Assembly: GCF_000699445.3 (NCBI RefSeq)
Contig: NC_067202.1
Location: 8,737,458-8,801,457, forward strand
Direction: 5' to 3'
Length of the DNA: 64,000 nucleotides
From: Schistosoma haematobium
Lineage: Eukaryota > Platyhelminthes > Trematoda > Strigeidida > Schistosomatidae
This document shows positions 1-12,700 of the stretch, piece after piece. The notes below the pieces were generated by a model that was not told the DNA's origin, ran no database searches, and saw only the letters and a list, made by a program, of their open reading frames with translations. A program made the position numbers and the translations under genes. Positions within the stretch are counted from its first letter, which is position 1. Every line of letters begins with the position of its first letter.

Positions 1-602
1 ATACGAATCACAACATATCACCTCAGTAATAATGTCTCCGCCCATGAAATTTTATTACGTTGGTTCTAATATCACCGAAAGCCCTAGTTCCCCCAAGATT
101 TCAGGAACGTCTTGCCGATAAATATTAACTGACACGAGACCTAGGTTCAGATTTTCCTACAGTTTTCCTAATTTTAACCAACTGATGTTAAAACATAGTG
201 TACTTGACGTGTAGTTACTTAGACTAACGTTCACATTGTGACGTGATCTACAGAATGTCATTAGTATTCAAGATAAAATTCTGAGATTCTAATTATTGTA
301 TAGAAAGGCAATGAAATCTTTACAATTAAGTCAGTCAGTGCAGAAGATTTAACTAATCACTAAAAATATCTTACTAAGCTACAAATATTTCTTTGATAGA
401 TACACAGATACAAGTGCTACATTTGTCACAAATAATGATCAATAGTTTTATTATTAATTCACTGAATATTCCGTTTTGATCACTTAGAAACTAATAAGAA
501 AGTTAATACTATTAAAATTACTGATATTTGAACAAGTAATGCTTAATATTTCATCATGCTTTATTTTCTATCTACTCTCCTATATTAAATGTAATATACT
601 AG
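1..602. other. Non-coding, probably intron of the Ig gene
   Basis: AT-rich. Around 60-135 there is a very weak resemblance to SINE family 2 (CCTAGTTCCCCCAAGATTTC). No exon seen. Confidence 0.4.
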
Positions 603-703
603 AGGAACGAATGAGTCAAGGTATGAACACTAAGAATATTACTCCATACGTAATGGATACTTTAGAAGGTGAAATTGGTCGAATAGTTGGATATAGTGTG
701 AAG
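603..703 (+). CDS. Ig-gene exon (first in window)
   Basis: An AG acceptor ends at 602 and a gtgcgt donor follows 703. The frame enters in phase 1 and leaves in phase 0, giving 33 residues that end in [12 protein letters not shown]. In-frame ATGs at 611 and 623 could serve as starts if this were a first exon. The acceptor context and the open frame upstream make an internal exon more likely. Confidence 0.6.
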
Positions 704-3700
704 GTGCGTTTTTAATCTGATTTAAAAAAGATAATACTCTTTGTTCCTTACTCTTTCTTCTTTACTTAAACTTTCAACCATATTACTTTTATTTACTTAT
801 TTAAATACACAAACCTTGGTACAAGGATGCACCAAATAGATATGTGCCATATAAATCATTCCATTTGTGTGAGGGCTGTGATACTGCCCGGGTTCCCAAA
901 CCAAAACAGGTGGTTTTCTTAGAGGGCCACACCCGGAGCCTTCGAATTAAGATTTGATCCACAAGGCAATGGAGTAACGTAGGGAGGTGCGATCCCATGT
1001 TAGCCCGTGACCAACAATAAGTTCATACACCATTTGTTTCCTCAGGATATTGGAGCCCATGTGCACCACTGGTTTCGAAACAGGATTTTCCAACCCCCCT
1101 AGGTGGACTCTCAGTGTCCATTAACCCAGTTAAAGAGTCAGAGATTAGCTTTGCATCTTCTCAATTTTGTAAACAGCATCCATGGTACGAGAAGGCAGTG
1201 AGTAGGACTTCCCTGACAGTGGTTGCATGCACATGGCCATTTGAGAGCATTTCGAGAGGAAGACCTGACTCTCCCCACTCTCGGCCATACCAGGGTATTT
1301 GGAGGCAACCAAACTGCCTAATTACTAATTAACTGAATATTAAACAATCTTATGTTATACAAAAAATAAAATTGTTCTGATATATCTGGTTCCCTGATTG
1401 GTGTATTATAACCATTTCAAGATAAATATTACAAAAACTGTGAGAAATCATTCATAAGAAATATAAATAATGGTGGTAAAGAACTCAAATTCTAAACAAA
1501 CTCAAGCCTAAAGAAATTAGTTCTTTTTGTTGAAAACCGTTCTCTTTAAGAACAATAAAATGGATTAAAGACCTTGAGAAAAAACGCAGTGACCTGGACA
1601 GTATCATCATACACTATTAAGTTTTGCTTCCTCCCTGGAACCAGATTCCAAAATTTTGACAATCTGTTTTTATGAATTGGCTTTTATGAGCCGTGCAGTT
1701 TTTATGATCATCCCAGAAGTGACTATGATGAAGACTTATTGCATTACTGATTAATGCAACGGGATATGTTCTAGTGTCCAGATATCAACTTTTTAAAAAT
1801 GGAATACCCTTAGAAAAAACTCTTGGATATATTTGTCAAGTTGAGCTTAATGCATTTACGAAAATGAATATGACATGTATACTCAAATAAAGCAGTAACT
1901 GAAAGACCATGATTTCTACTTCTAGTATTCGGGCATATTATGATACTTTATTTTACTATCCTTGCTAAAAGTAATATTGAACAAATGTTATGATGTATCC
2001 TCAGGTTCACTTTTTCATCTATGTACACTTATGGAAACTTGAGTTCAATACTGTGTATCACGGTGATAACGTGTTGATTTTCTAGTTACTAAGTAATTCA
2101 TCAAAATATTTTATTTAGTTTTTCCAAAATATGGAACTTATTTTCGATTTTGTGAATCTATGTGATCCTGATAAATGGATCACTTACTTACTTTACTTAC
2201 TCCTATTACTCCCAATAGGGCGTAGGTCGCCGACCAGCATTCTTCTACCCACTCTGTTCTGGGCCTTCCTTTCTAGTTCTGTCCAACTTTTGTTCATTCT
2301 TCTCACTTCTGTCTCCAATTCTCGGCGTAATCTGTTCTTTGGTCTTCTTCTCTTGCTTTGACTTTGAGGATTCCAAGTGAGGGCTTGTCTTGTGGTGCAG
2401 TTGGGTGCTTTCCTATCCACGTCCAGCTCTTCTTTCTGGTTTCTTCCTTCGCTGTGATCTGGGTTGTTCTCTCCCACAGTAGGGGGTTTTTATATTGATG
2501 AAACATGTTTTAGTGACCCAATATCTGACTCTAGTTAAATCATTTGCTGATTGTTATCAAATTATACATCCCACCAATCCTCGTATATTTTTATCGACTT
2601 AATTCACGTTGAAGAATAATGGGATATAATAAGTCGAATACGAGAATAAATTTTGAATACGTATATTTCATACACTAACTGATCCAGACAAACAATCGAC
2701 AACAACAAGGAAGATAAGCGGAACGTAACGAAAAGAAGCATTTCGTTGAAAAGAAGCTGAAAATGAAGAGATTCGCAACGAAGTAAAACAATCTGGTTGT
2801 GACAATATTTCATTTTATATTTATGTACGATAAGTCTTTCTAATTAAACGCTACATTTGGTTCCTAAGCTCTTCTAGTAACCCCCAGGCACAATCTACAC
2901 AGCGACTTGAACACAAGAAAACGCTCTACTCCAAAGGCTCGTTTATGCACAGAAAATCTAGGGTTTTTATAGTATTTTAGTTATCCTTGAGTTTCGCGAA
3001 AATTCTGAAATGCTACTAAACACAGTAGCAGCATAAGTAATCACCCAATAAGAAACTCAACATGTGACTTTTCAGTTTCTTGATTTTTTTTTGGCAAAAC
3101 TTCTAATGAACGCTTATTGTATGAGATGCTTCTCAGTGTTTTCAGAACCCTTGTTGGCTTTTTTCGAGGAGTTTTCTAGATCTCCTAACATGTACAAAAT
3201 TTGTTGCATAAAAACTAAGTTCAAAATGAAATTATAGTGCGTTATCATATTTAACCATATAAAATTTAATCACATTTTAAAGACAAAATTTTATTATTAT
3301 CGTTATTATTATTGATTTGAATTGGATAGGGTGTTACAGATACAAACAGTTTGGCTGGTGAAGATGATAAAGAATCTGTTACAATGGTTGATCGTGATAG
3401 TGTAGAAGGACGATTGGCTGAGATTCTTTTCAATAAAGTATTTATGAGCTTTTCTCTTTAATAACAATTTTCATTATGAACTGTAACTACAGAAGAATAT
3501 TTTATGAATTATTTAGGTTATGATCAATTAGCAAAGTAAATATGAATAGAGTAGGGTGAATAATAACTTACCAAAAAATCTGAATTGATAGACATAAGAT
3601 TCTGCCAGAGAAAAAATGTTAAAAGACTGAAAGACTCATCAATAAAACATAAATTGTTTCATACAATAAAAAAATTAACACCGTTGGATGCCGGCGTGCT

Positions 3701-6700
3701 CAGAGGTCTAGAGGTTAAGCGCTCGCGCACGAGACTGATAGGTCCTGTATTCGAATATCGTGAGGCGGGATTGTGAGTGCACACTGCTGAGAAGTTCGAC
3801 AATAGGACGAAACGACCGTCCAATGCTTCCAGGTTTTCCATAGTGATCTAGCTTCAATTGACTCATGATCTCAACCATTGAAATTATTATAATATCCGCA
3901 AACCCCTTCTGATATAAAAAATCGATGTATTTAAATGGGAAATATTTACTATATAAATATTCACATCTAATATTTGCATTTAAATTTAAATTTTCAAAAG
4001 ATTCGGCTGCTCTAGGCCATTTGTCAGTGTATAATAATAATAGTGAGATAAGATTATGGTTGAAGGTAGTCAACAGGAAACCCTGAACCTTAATTTCGTG
4101 CTGCTTGGCACTCGTCAGCATGGTGTACCTGTAATCTTCAGGGAACTGATGCTCCCTGAATGATTCGATCTCGTGTCATCTTGCTTCACAGTCAGAGACT
4201 TTACCACTGGGCTATCCGGGCCGTGAATGGCCTCCTGTAGGACTGATATGTATTTACAATTGGTTGATCACTGGGCGGTGATCACTATCTTGTACGTCAG
4301 GTCCTTCTTATTGCAGATCGAATCCTATCGACTAATAGTGAATTATGTGGTATATACTCTCGACCCCAGACAATTTTTATGATCGTACGATCTCTATCTA
4401 ACGTCATCATTGTCAATGCCAAACAAGGTTGGAAAATTCATCAAGTGACTCCTGATTCTTATTAGTTTAGCGAATGACATTACAACTTGAAGGAAAATTG
4501 TCTTCAAACCATTTGCAAGTAAAAATTCATTATGTATTGTTTGCCTGCATCTTTCTATTGATTTTTGGGATTGCAATTGATCAGTCTCTTATTGACATTT
4601 GTGCATCCTGTGCGGATTGTCTGGATACTGCCTTAAGACACAAGCACGTACACTCAGCTGACGAGTACAGAACAGGACGAAACGTGCGTCCTGCATTCCA
4701 CTGATAATCGCCATCCATCTATGCTTAAAATAAGATAGATTTTTAAATTATTTAGACAATTTCAAAAAGTTAATTTATCCATCACAACAAAAATTTTGAG
4801 CATATTACTCTAATACAAACGATAGATAACAAAATAATCCCGTTTATTTCACCTATCAAACAACCAGTTAAACTAAAACGCTTTTGGTGTTGATGAATTC
4901 ACTAAGACAGATGGTTTAGTTTCAAAGTCCTTTTTTGTCTTCCTGAACAACAATATCACGCTTCGCCTAAATTAAATAGTAAATTTAAGTACAAATGAAG
5001 ATAACGAAATCTACTTAGACAACAAATTATAATGAGGGTCAACAAAAAGAAATGATCTGACGCTCATGGAATAGCTAGGAAGCTCATTGTTGGTCCTGAT
5101 TATGTTTCCTAAAATGACAAAGATACCCTAATTAAGCTATATAGCTAACAAAACTCATCAGCACTAAATTATCGTGATAAGCAAGTGGGATTTTAATAAT
5201 TTGAATAAATCACACTTCTTTATGTTAATGGGACTAAATAAGTGAAAAGTTCAATGAGGGAACAGAATTCCGCTTTTTACAATCAGCTGTTAATCACTTG
5301 ATATTAGACATAACATTGTTTTATCTATCTCTGGTTCAAGGACTTATGATTGATGACTTACATACATCAATGTAAGATAATATCTAAGCACTTAATATAC
5401 ATAACGTTTCAGTTATTCCTTATTAACACTGAGAACTTAAATTAAAAACGAAATAGGTCCGAGTCTCAATGTAATTATTAAAGGTGGGTTAAAGGTACAT
5501 TTATCAGACAAGTCCCAAATAAGACAAAACGTATGTTATCATTCCACTGCATGTCACACACCAAATATACTAAGACATGTAACATAAATCTTTATTGAAA
5601 CACGTACACATGGTAACAATGACTGATTAAGTGAAGCTTAAAATATCAATTTCAAAAAATTATAAGTTCTTATTAATAAGTTCCGATTGGTAATTAATTA
5701 CGGATCTGAAAATTTAGTAACGTTCTGGCAACCAAATTTACAGAGGAATTCCGAGTAGCGACTACAGTTATATCGAAAGGAAAATTGCATGTGTCGTATG
5801 CATCAATAACCAACCCTTAAGTTGGTATAAACAATATGGTTAAATAATGATTATCTAAAGAAAATTCGGCTATCGAATAAACATTAAAAGGTAGAATGAC
5901 TGGTCATTAAAAAAGAGTTGTTCTATTGAGCATAGTTACACTAGTCATATACACAATTTTATCAAGATTGTGTGAACCTGATTAAAAAAACTAATTCAAA
6001 ACATAAATAATTATAGGATTTGAACTTTTGTAGACTATTTACAATCCAATGAATTTGAAAACTGACTATATCATGCATGATCACTACTTATTTCATGCCA
6101 GTCAGTTAGTCAGCTACAACGTAGGACCAGGCACATATATGCAACGGTCCAAGTTGCCATACCTCATTAACACAACAAGATGAACACCGGATTCATAAAT
6201 GTAGTTAAGTCAGTGACGGTAATATATAAAAGAAAGATTGCAATAAGGATATAGTACACGAAGGAAAAATTAGTTAGTAGAATGAAAGATATGAAGCGAT
6301 TTTAATCTCTCAGTTTAAGGGAAGACAGAGAGTGTATACACCGACGCCATTGTGATCGATTCCGAGCCATGTCACCAAGAGTCTCCAACCATTGGTTACG
6401 ATAGTCACGCGGACCCCAACCAAGTAGTCTGCATCTACCAACATGGCTCAGACTAGAAGTTAGTGACTTCAAGCACTGATGACACGTTTTGGTTTGGCCG
6501 CCCCTAACTTTCTTCCAACCATCCCAAACACCGGTTAGCATTGCACGTCGTGGTAATCGGTGTTCAGGCACACTCAACACGTGGCCCAACCATCTCAGTC
6601 GATGAAGACTCACAACCTCGTCGACTGATGTACCATCATTCCCTAATACCCTGCGTCTAACCTCACTATTACTTACCCGATGATCTCAGCAGACGCCAGC

Positions 6701-9700
6701 AATATTTCTAAGGCATCTGTGGTCAAATACTAGTAGCTTACGAGTATCTTCTACTCTTAATGGCCACGTTTCGCAGCCGCAAATTAAAACAGAACTGACT
6801 GCCGCGCAGTACACTCGTCCTTTTATTGACAGACGGATATCTCGCCTTCTCCATAGGTGACGTAAGTTGGCAAAAGCCAAGCGAGCTTTTCGAATCCGTG
6901 CTGAGATTTCGTCAGACACCAACCCATTAGGGCTGATCAGACTTCCAAGATAAGTTAAATTGTCAACGCGTTCGACTACTTCAACTTATTTCATGTAGTA
7001 TAATGTTACTGTCAATCTAATTCATCCAATTTATTAGTCACTCTTTATTTCATTGCATAAAATATTCACGAGGATATGTATTTTTAATGATTTGTTAATG
7101 AATTTTCTTAATCCTTTTCAGCTCTATTCCGACATTAATTCTACGAAACAAGTGAGTTACTTGTTACTAACAATAGTTGAAAATGAAATAATAATTTCCA
7201 AATAATCTTAGACATAATTCATGAATATACATTATCTACAATTGATAATGATTGAAAATATGAACATTTCTATATCAACTCAAGTAGGTCATACACTCAG
7301 TAAGAGTTAAAGTTTCTACCTTCGAACTAAATATGAGATTGTCATCTTATATTGATGAAATGTTCAATTGTCGTTTGACCAACACAAATAAAGTAAAAAC
7401 TTTATTAAATTTAGATAAAGTTTTGTTGTCTTGGATGGTTTGTAATGATGATGTTGTTCACAAGAACAATGAACACTTTATGAACAAACCATCTAGATTA
7501 CAGAACAAAACTCCATCTAAATCATCTACCTAAGCTTCAAATCTTCTCCGCTATCTCAACTTTGTTTAATATACATATATGTTCAAAATCAACTTCAATG
7601 CCTATTTCACAAACATCATTAGTAAAATTCAAAGAACATAAACACTGGAGTTCATAACACTTTTCAATCAAGATATGAAGTTTTTCAGTTTATAAGCTTT
7701 CTTTTCCTTAATGCATCATTCAGTTTATAATGTGTGGATATCATCAAAGATAATTTCCATGACATCATCTGATTCATTGTAAATATTTAACAATTTTCAA
7801 AAAGATACGAACTTGACACAACAACAACAACAATACAAAAATGCAAAAATTATTGTTGACGTTAAGGATTTGTCTAAAGGAAATTAACCACAAACCCTCC
7901 CCCTTTTCTTCGTTTACTAACCTACCCTATTAATTCTATTGATGAGGAGTCAGTTAACAAGTTACTTATTATACACAATCGGTAATGTTATTTTAACCGT
8001 GAAAATTAATCAAAAGAAAAAAATCATACCAACTCTGTAACAGAATAGTGTTTATTTAAATAGATGAGATCATGAGTCAATTGAAGCTAGACCACCATGG
8101 AAAACCTGGAAGAATTTGACGGCCACAAAACCCTTCTCTGATTATAATCATGATATGCTCACTAGTGACGGTCTCCAAGAGGTATTGCATGGAGTTCTAG
8201 TGAGAAATAATGACCATTGGAGTTCAACCGTGTCTGTTATGAGATAGTAACTCACTGATGACATTGTTGGATGTGTCGCTCAATTTCTTGAATTGGTTGA
8301 AGTTAAACATTAACACCATCGGATGCCGGCCAGCTCAGTGGTTTAGATTTTAATCGTTTGCACGTGAGACTAATAGGTCCTTGGTTTGAATCTCGCGGGG
8401 TGGGATCGTGGATGCGCACTATTGAGGAGTCCCACAATAGGATGAAACGGCTATCCAGTGCTTTCAGGTTTTCCATGGTGGTCTAGCTTCAAATGATTCA
8501 TGATCTCAACAATTAAAATTACTATAATATCCACAAAATCTCTTCTGAACAATGTTAAGTCTGTGTTTGTTTTTATTTTAATTCTATCCATGTCAGCTCT
8601 TTTTTATTCTATCTATAATTTTTTTATACAATTCAATTCTCTCATCCATTAATTACTGGGTTGTTTATTTTTTTCATTCTTTCTTTATTTCAATTTAGGA
8701 AACTGTTAAAAAGTTTTCATTTCAAACATCTAATCCCATAGTAACTAATACAAATTTCAATAAATCATCTTTCAATTTCATGAATCAATCAAATCAAAAA
8801 GATGAACTCAATGTAACAGAAGGTTTTCCAATTCGAATGGAATATTCTTTACCATATAATGAACAATGCGGTGAGTATTAATACATAAAATTTTAAAAAA
8901 AAAAAATCTTAATAAACGTTCGAAACTTTTCTTAAATTCTTCTGTAAGACCACAATTAAGTGATCATGTAAAGTATTGTTTAGCCAATACACGTCAACTG
9001 AAAACAGCACATCCTCAATGACCTATACTATGCTACATAGCCTAAATGATGTTCAAAAGTGAAGCTGATATAATGATCAACTCGAGATATGTCAAGTGAG
9101 AATTAAGTCTAATAGTCAAATGTTCATCTCATTAGAATTATGAAATTCTTTCCTTTAAAACTCCTCATCTTCTCTCCTGTGCTAAATATCTTATTCATAA
9201 GTATGTGATTTTATGAGAAAAAGACTTTTATCCCAAGCAGCCACATTATCTATTGTTTTCTATTCAATTTATGGCTTTCATCAATAATTCATTCTTATGA
9301 TTAGACAATACTCGGCTACACTGTATCACATCATATTGTCAATCGATTGGTATTTCTTCATTCATTTCAAAAGTATATTAATGATAATTATAACACTTCA
9401 AACCTTCTGTGTAATGAAAACTTGTAAGCTGATAAACACAAAAATAAGTCACCACATCTTCTATGGTAGATTTGCATAGCTTATGAGTTCTCCAAGATTA
9501 ATACTTAGTTCTTAATAAGGATACAACTAAACTTAAGATTTATTTCATATAAGATTAGCTATTATTCAATGAATTACTAATGATATTATTTAATTAAGAG
9601 TATACATTGAGCAAATGAAGAAAGAAATGGATCCTCATCACATTGCCTAAAGTATACATATCGTGTATCATTTTTTATTATATCACAGTAAAACAAACAT

Positions 9701-12700
9701 TTACCTATCGATTCAAAATGGATTCAGCATTCTATAATGATTTCCAATATTAAGTTTCATGTGAAATTCTAATCAAATGTTTAGTTGTCACTGATTGAAT
9801 CACTAGGACATTCTATTACTACTATGATTTTATATCAGGTTATTATTCCCTCTATATTGTTTTACTCTTTTTCATATCCCTCTTCCACCCCACCCCCCTC
9901 AAACATTTTAGAACTTCAATGGTATAAATTAAACAATAAAAATCAACGAGTCCCAGTCAAACTTGATTTTCGTATTGAACATGTTATCACTGGTGCAATT
10001 CATATGTCATTCAAACAACACCAACAATTAAATCATCAATATCCAAAACATCCATTTGTTTTGTCAAATTCAGGTTTGATTACAAATGAAACAAAACAAA
10101 AGTTGAATCAATGGAAATGTAAATTATTAGAATCTGGATCAAATACTAATGTCAATAATAATAATAATAGTGGTAATGAAATCATCTACCTACAACATCA
10201 TCTCATCATATGGGCAAGTAAACCTGATGATGCTGGAAGATATTTTGCATCAAATCAATATCCATCGAATACAGATGGTATATCATCAACCGAAGAGAAG
10301 GAATTTATACTACAAGTAATAAGTAAGTTAATTATTTTTATTTGTACAATTTAGAAGAAAAATAAACAAACAAACACGATATTTACCTTGTAGTAAGAGT
10401 AAAATTTGTTAAGCTGCAGCAATTAGGATGACTCTCCCAGTCTCCCACATTGTAAGAGCATTCCATGTATCTAAATTAATGGTTGCTCTGATTGTCAGAA
10501 CGGGTATCCGCCTTGTGAATTCCAAAGGAACTAGGCTTTCACTATGAGGCGTCATAACTCTTCTAAATGAAAACCTTCTAACTCCCAGGGCAGAGTTTAG
10601 ATGGTTTGAATTAACTTTCCTGGTTAGTGTTTTTTTAGCGGGTTAGTTTTCTACGGGATCGGGTCGCAAACTCCATGCCCAACTCTCTCCCTTCATCCGG
10701 GCTTGGGACCGTCATTAGCCCCAGAGGGACCCCAGGAGGAGTTAAGCTAGGTAAAACAAACTCTGTTCCTTAAAGACAAAAATATTTTATTTTCAGTATC
10801 AATTCACATACACGTTGTTAGTTATATATCTAAGTTATTAATTGATAAACGATTAGCTCTACGATATATATTACCCATCAGCATTACTCAAATTGATCTC
10901 AGGCAAATCTTATAACTGACTTTATTTATATGGTTCTTTTAAAGAGTGTTTGAGAAGCCTAAATAAGCCAATAAACATTCTGAATACGTTTGAACGATCA
11001 TTTGCTTTATTATCGTTTTGATTTTTGTAGGCTTTAAACTTGTTAAAACCTATGGAATCTAGTAGTAAACTAGAAATTCGATATTCCAAGTATATGATAT
11101 GAATACTAGAAGTTCAGATTTATACTTTGTTAATGATAGGATAAACCGTCGACAGTTATTACGTACAAAGCAACAGTACTGGAAATATTTCACTAAAGCG
11201 GGCAAATCCATCTTTTTGATTCATAATGGCAATGAAAGCAGTCAGATATAGAAAAAGATTAAGAATCTCAATTTATTTCGATATTGTGTATATACTCAAG
11301 AAAATGACTGATTACTGATAGTTAACTTTATCAGTTCTTTAATTCGCCTATAACAATGGGCCTGTAAGGTGAAATAATCCATTACTCAAGGCAATGTAGT
11401 AATTATGATAGCAATTGCTCTACTCAGTACCATATGTCTGATCGCATCAAAGAATTCTCAATGCAAAGTATGCAATATCGTACTGAATTTCCCATTTTAT
11501 AATCATTTAAGTAGTGGATATTCTGCTATTATTATCCAATTGTAAACATTTGTGGTCAGTCTTATTTCCATGGCATTACATTGCATGTATGTAATCTATC
11601 GTAACCATTTCTCGTTTTTAGACTCAACAGAAAAGACAAAATAAATAAACTAACTTAGAAGTACTTTAGGCTTTCTTAATAATCAGATTTGCGATAGGTA
11701 GTAAACACTTTATTAAGATGTACAAGGGGATGCGGCTGGCAGTCATAAGTGAGTACAAATCCACAAACAATAACACCTATGATAGTAAATGCATATTTGG
11801 GAAAATAGTGACTCAGAAGTCTGAGGGGGCAGTCATGAAATACATTGAACTATATCACTGAAAGATATTAATGAAAACACAACTCGTAAAGTGATTGTAA
11901 ATGATCAGAACTTCTGTAAAACCTCGTGTGTTCCTCTTATACAATAAATTATCATTCTTTGTGAATATTCTTTACATGAATACATGTATAATCTCTACTA
12001 AGGTTAAATAACGTAGAAAATACATATATATTTAGCCTAAATGCTTTTGTTATTGTTATTTCTATGAGTTGGCTGGTTAATGACAGGAATATTGAAGCAC
12101 ATAGCAACAACGAACCCATACAAAAACAATCATTTACAAATCAGATCAGCGGAACTAAAGGATTTAAAACATTTGCAACAATTCCAAATAGACTCAAATC
12201 TAAGTTAGGTTGACAGTGATTTTTCTGTACAGAACGATAATAAAAGTTTCACAATTAAATCATATTTCACAGAGAAGTTAGAATCAAAAATAGCGTCTAA
12301 GAAGTCATATTGTTTGTTAAAACAATACTAGTTTATGATGAAGTTCATTTTACTGCTTACATGCTGAATAAACTATAAATTTCATTTGATATTTCTTTAT
12401 TTTAAAAAATTCAGAATCCAATCAATCATCAGGCAGTCCACAATGCTCACCAGAATTTATTGAACCTCTTATAGTACAACCAATGAGCAGTGCTACTAGT
12501 GATCCTTTTATTGAAATGACATGTATAGTGACAGGCAATCCTATACCAAGATGTTTATTATACCGAAATTCAGTACCTATCCCAGTGGTTGTAATGCCTT
12601 TTCTCAAAATCGAACCTAATGATCCACTATCTACATTGAGTTCTTTAACGCAAAAATACACTGTCACAACATCATTATTTGATTTAAACAAATCAGATCG

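Noticed and set aside
3690..3770. Possible tRNA gene at the start of SINE family 1
   Set aside because: The head recurs many times with the same SINE body. Cloverleaf pairing is poor, and it is tRNA-derived only.
3708..4121. 137-codon open frame on the - strand
   Set aside because: It runs through a SINE and its junction with a second SINE. Frames of this kind also occur in the other SINE copies (for example 16861, 50662, 53519).
7333..7533. 66-codon open frame as a small gene
   Set aside because: Its second half is repeat D, and it has no splice or start context.
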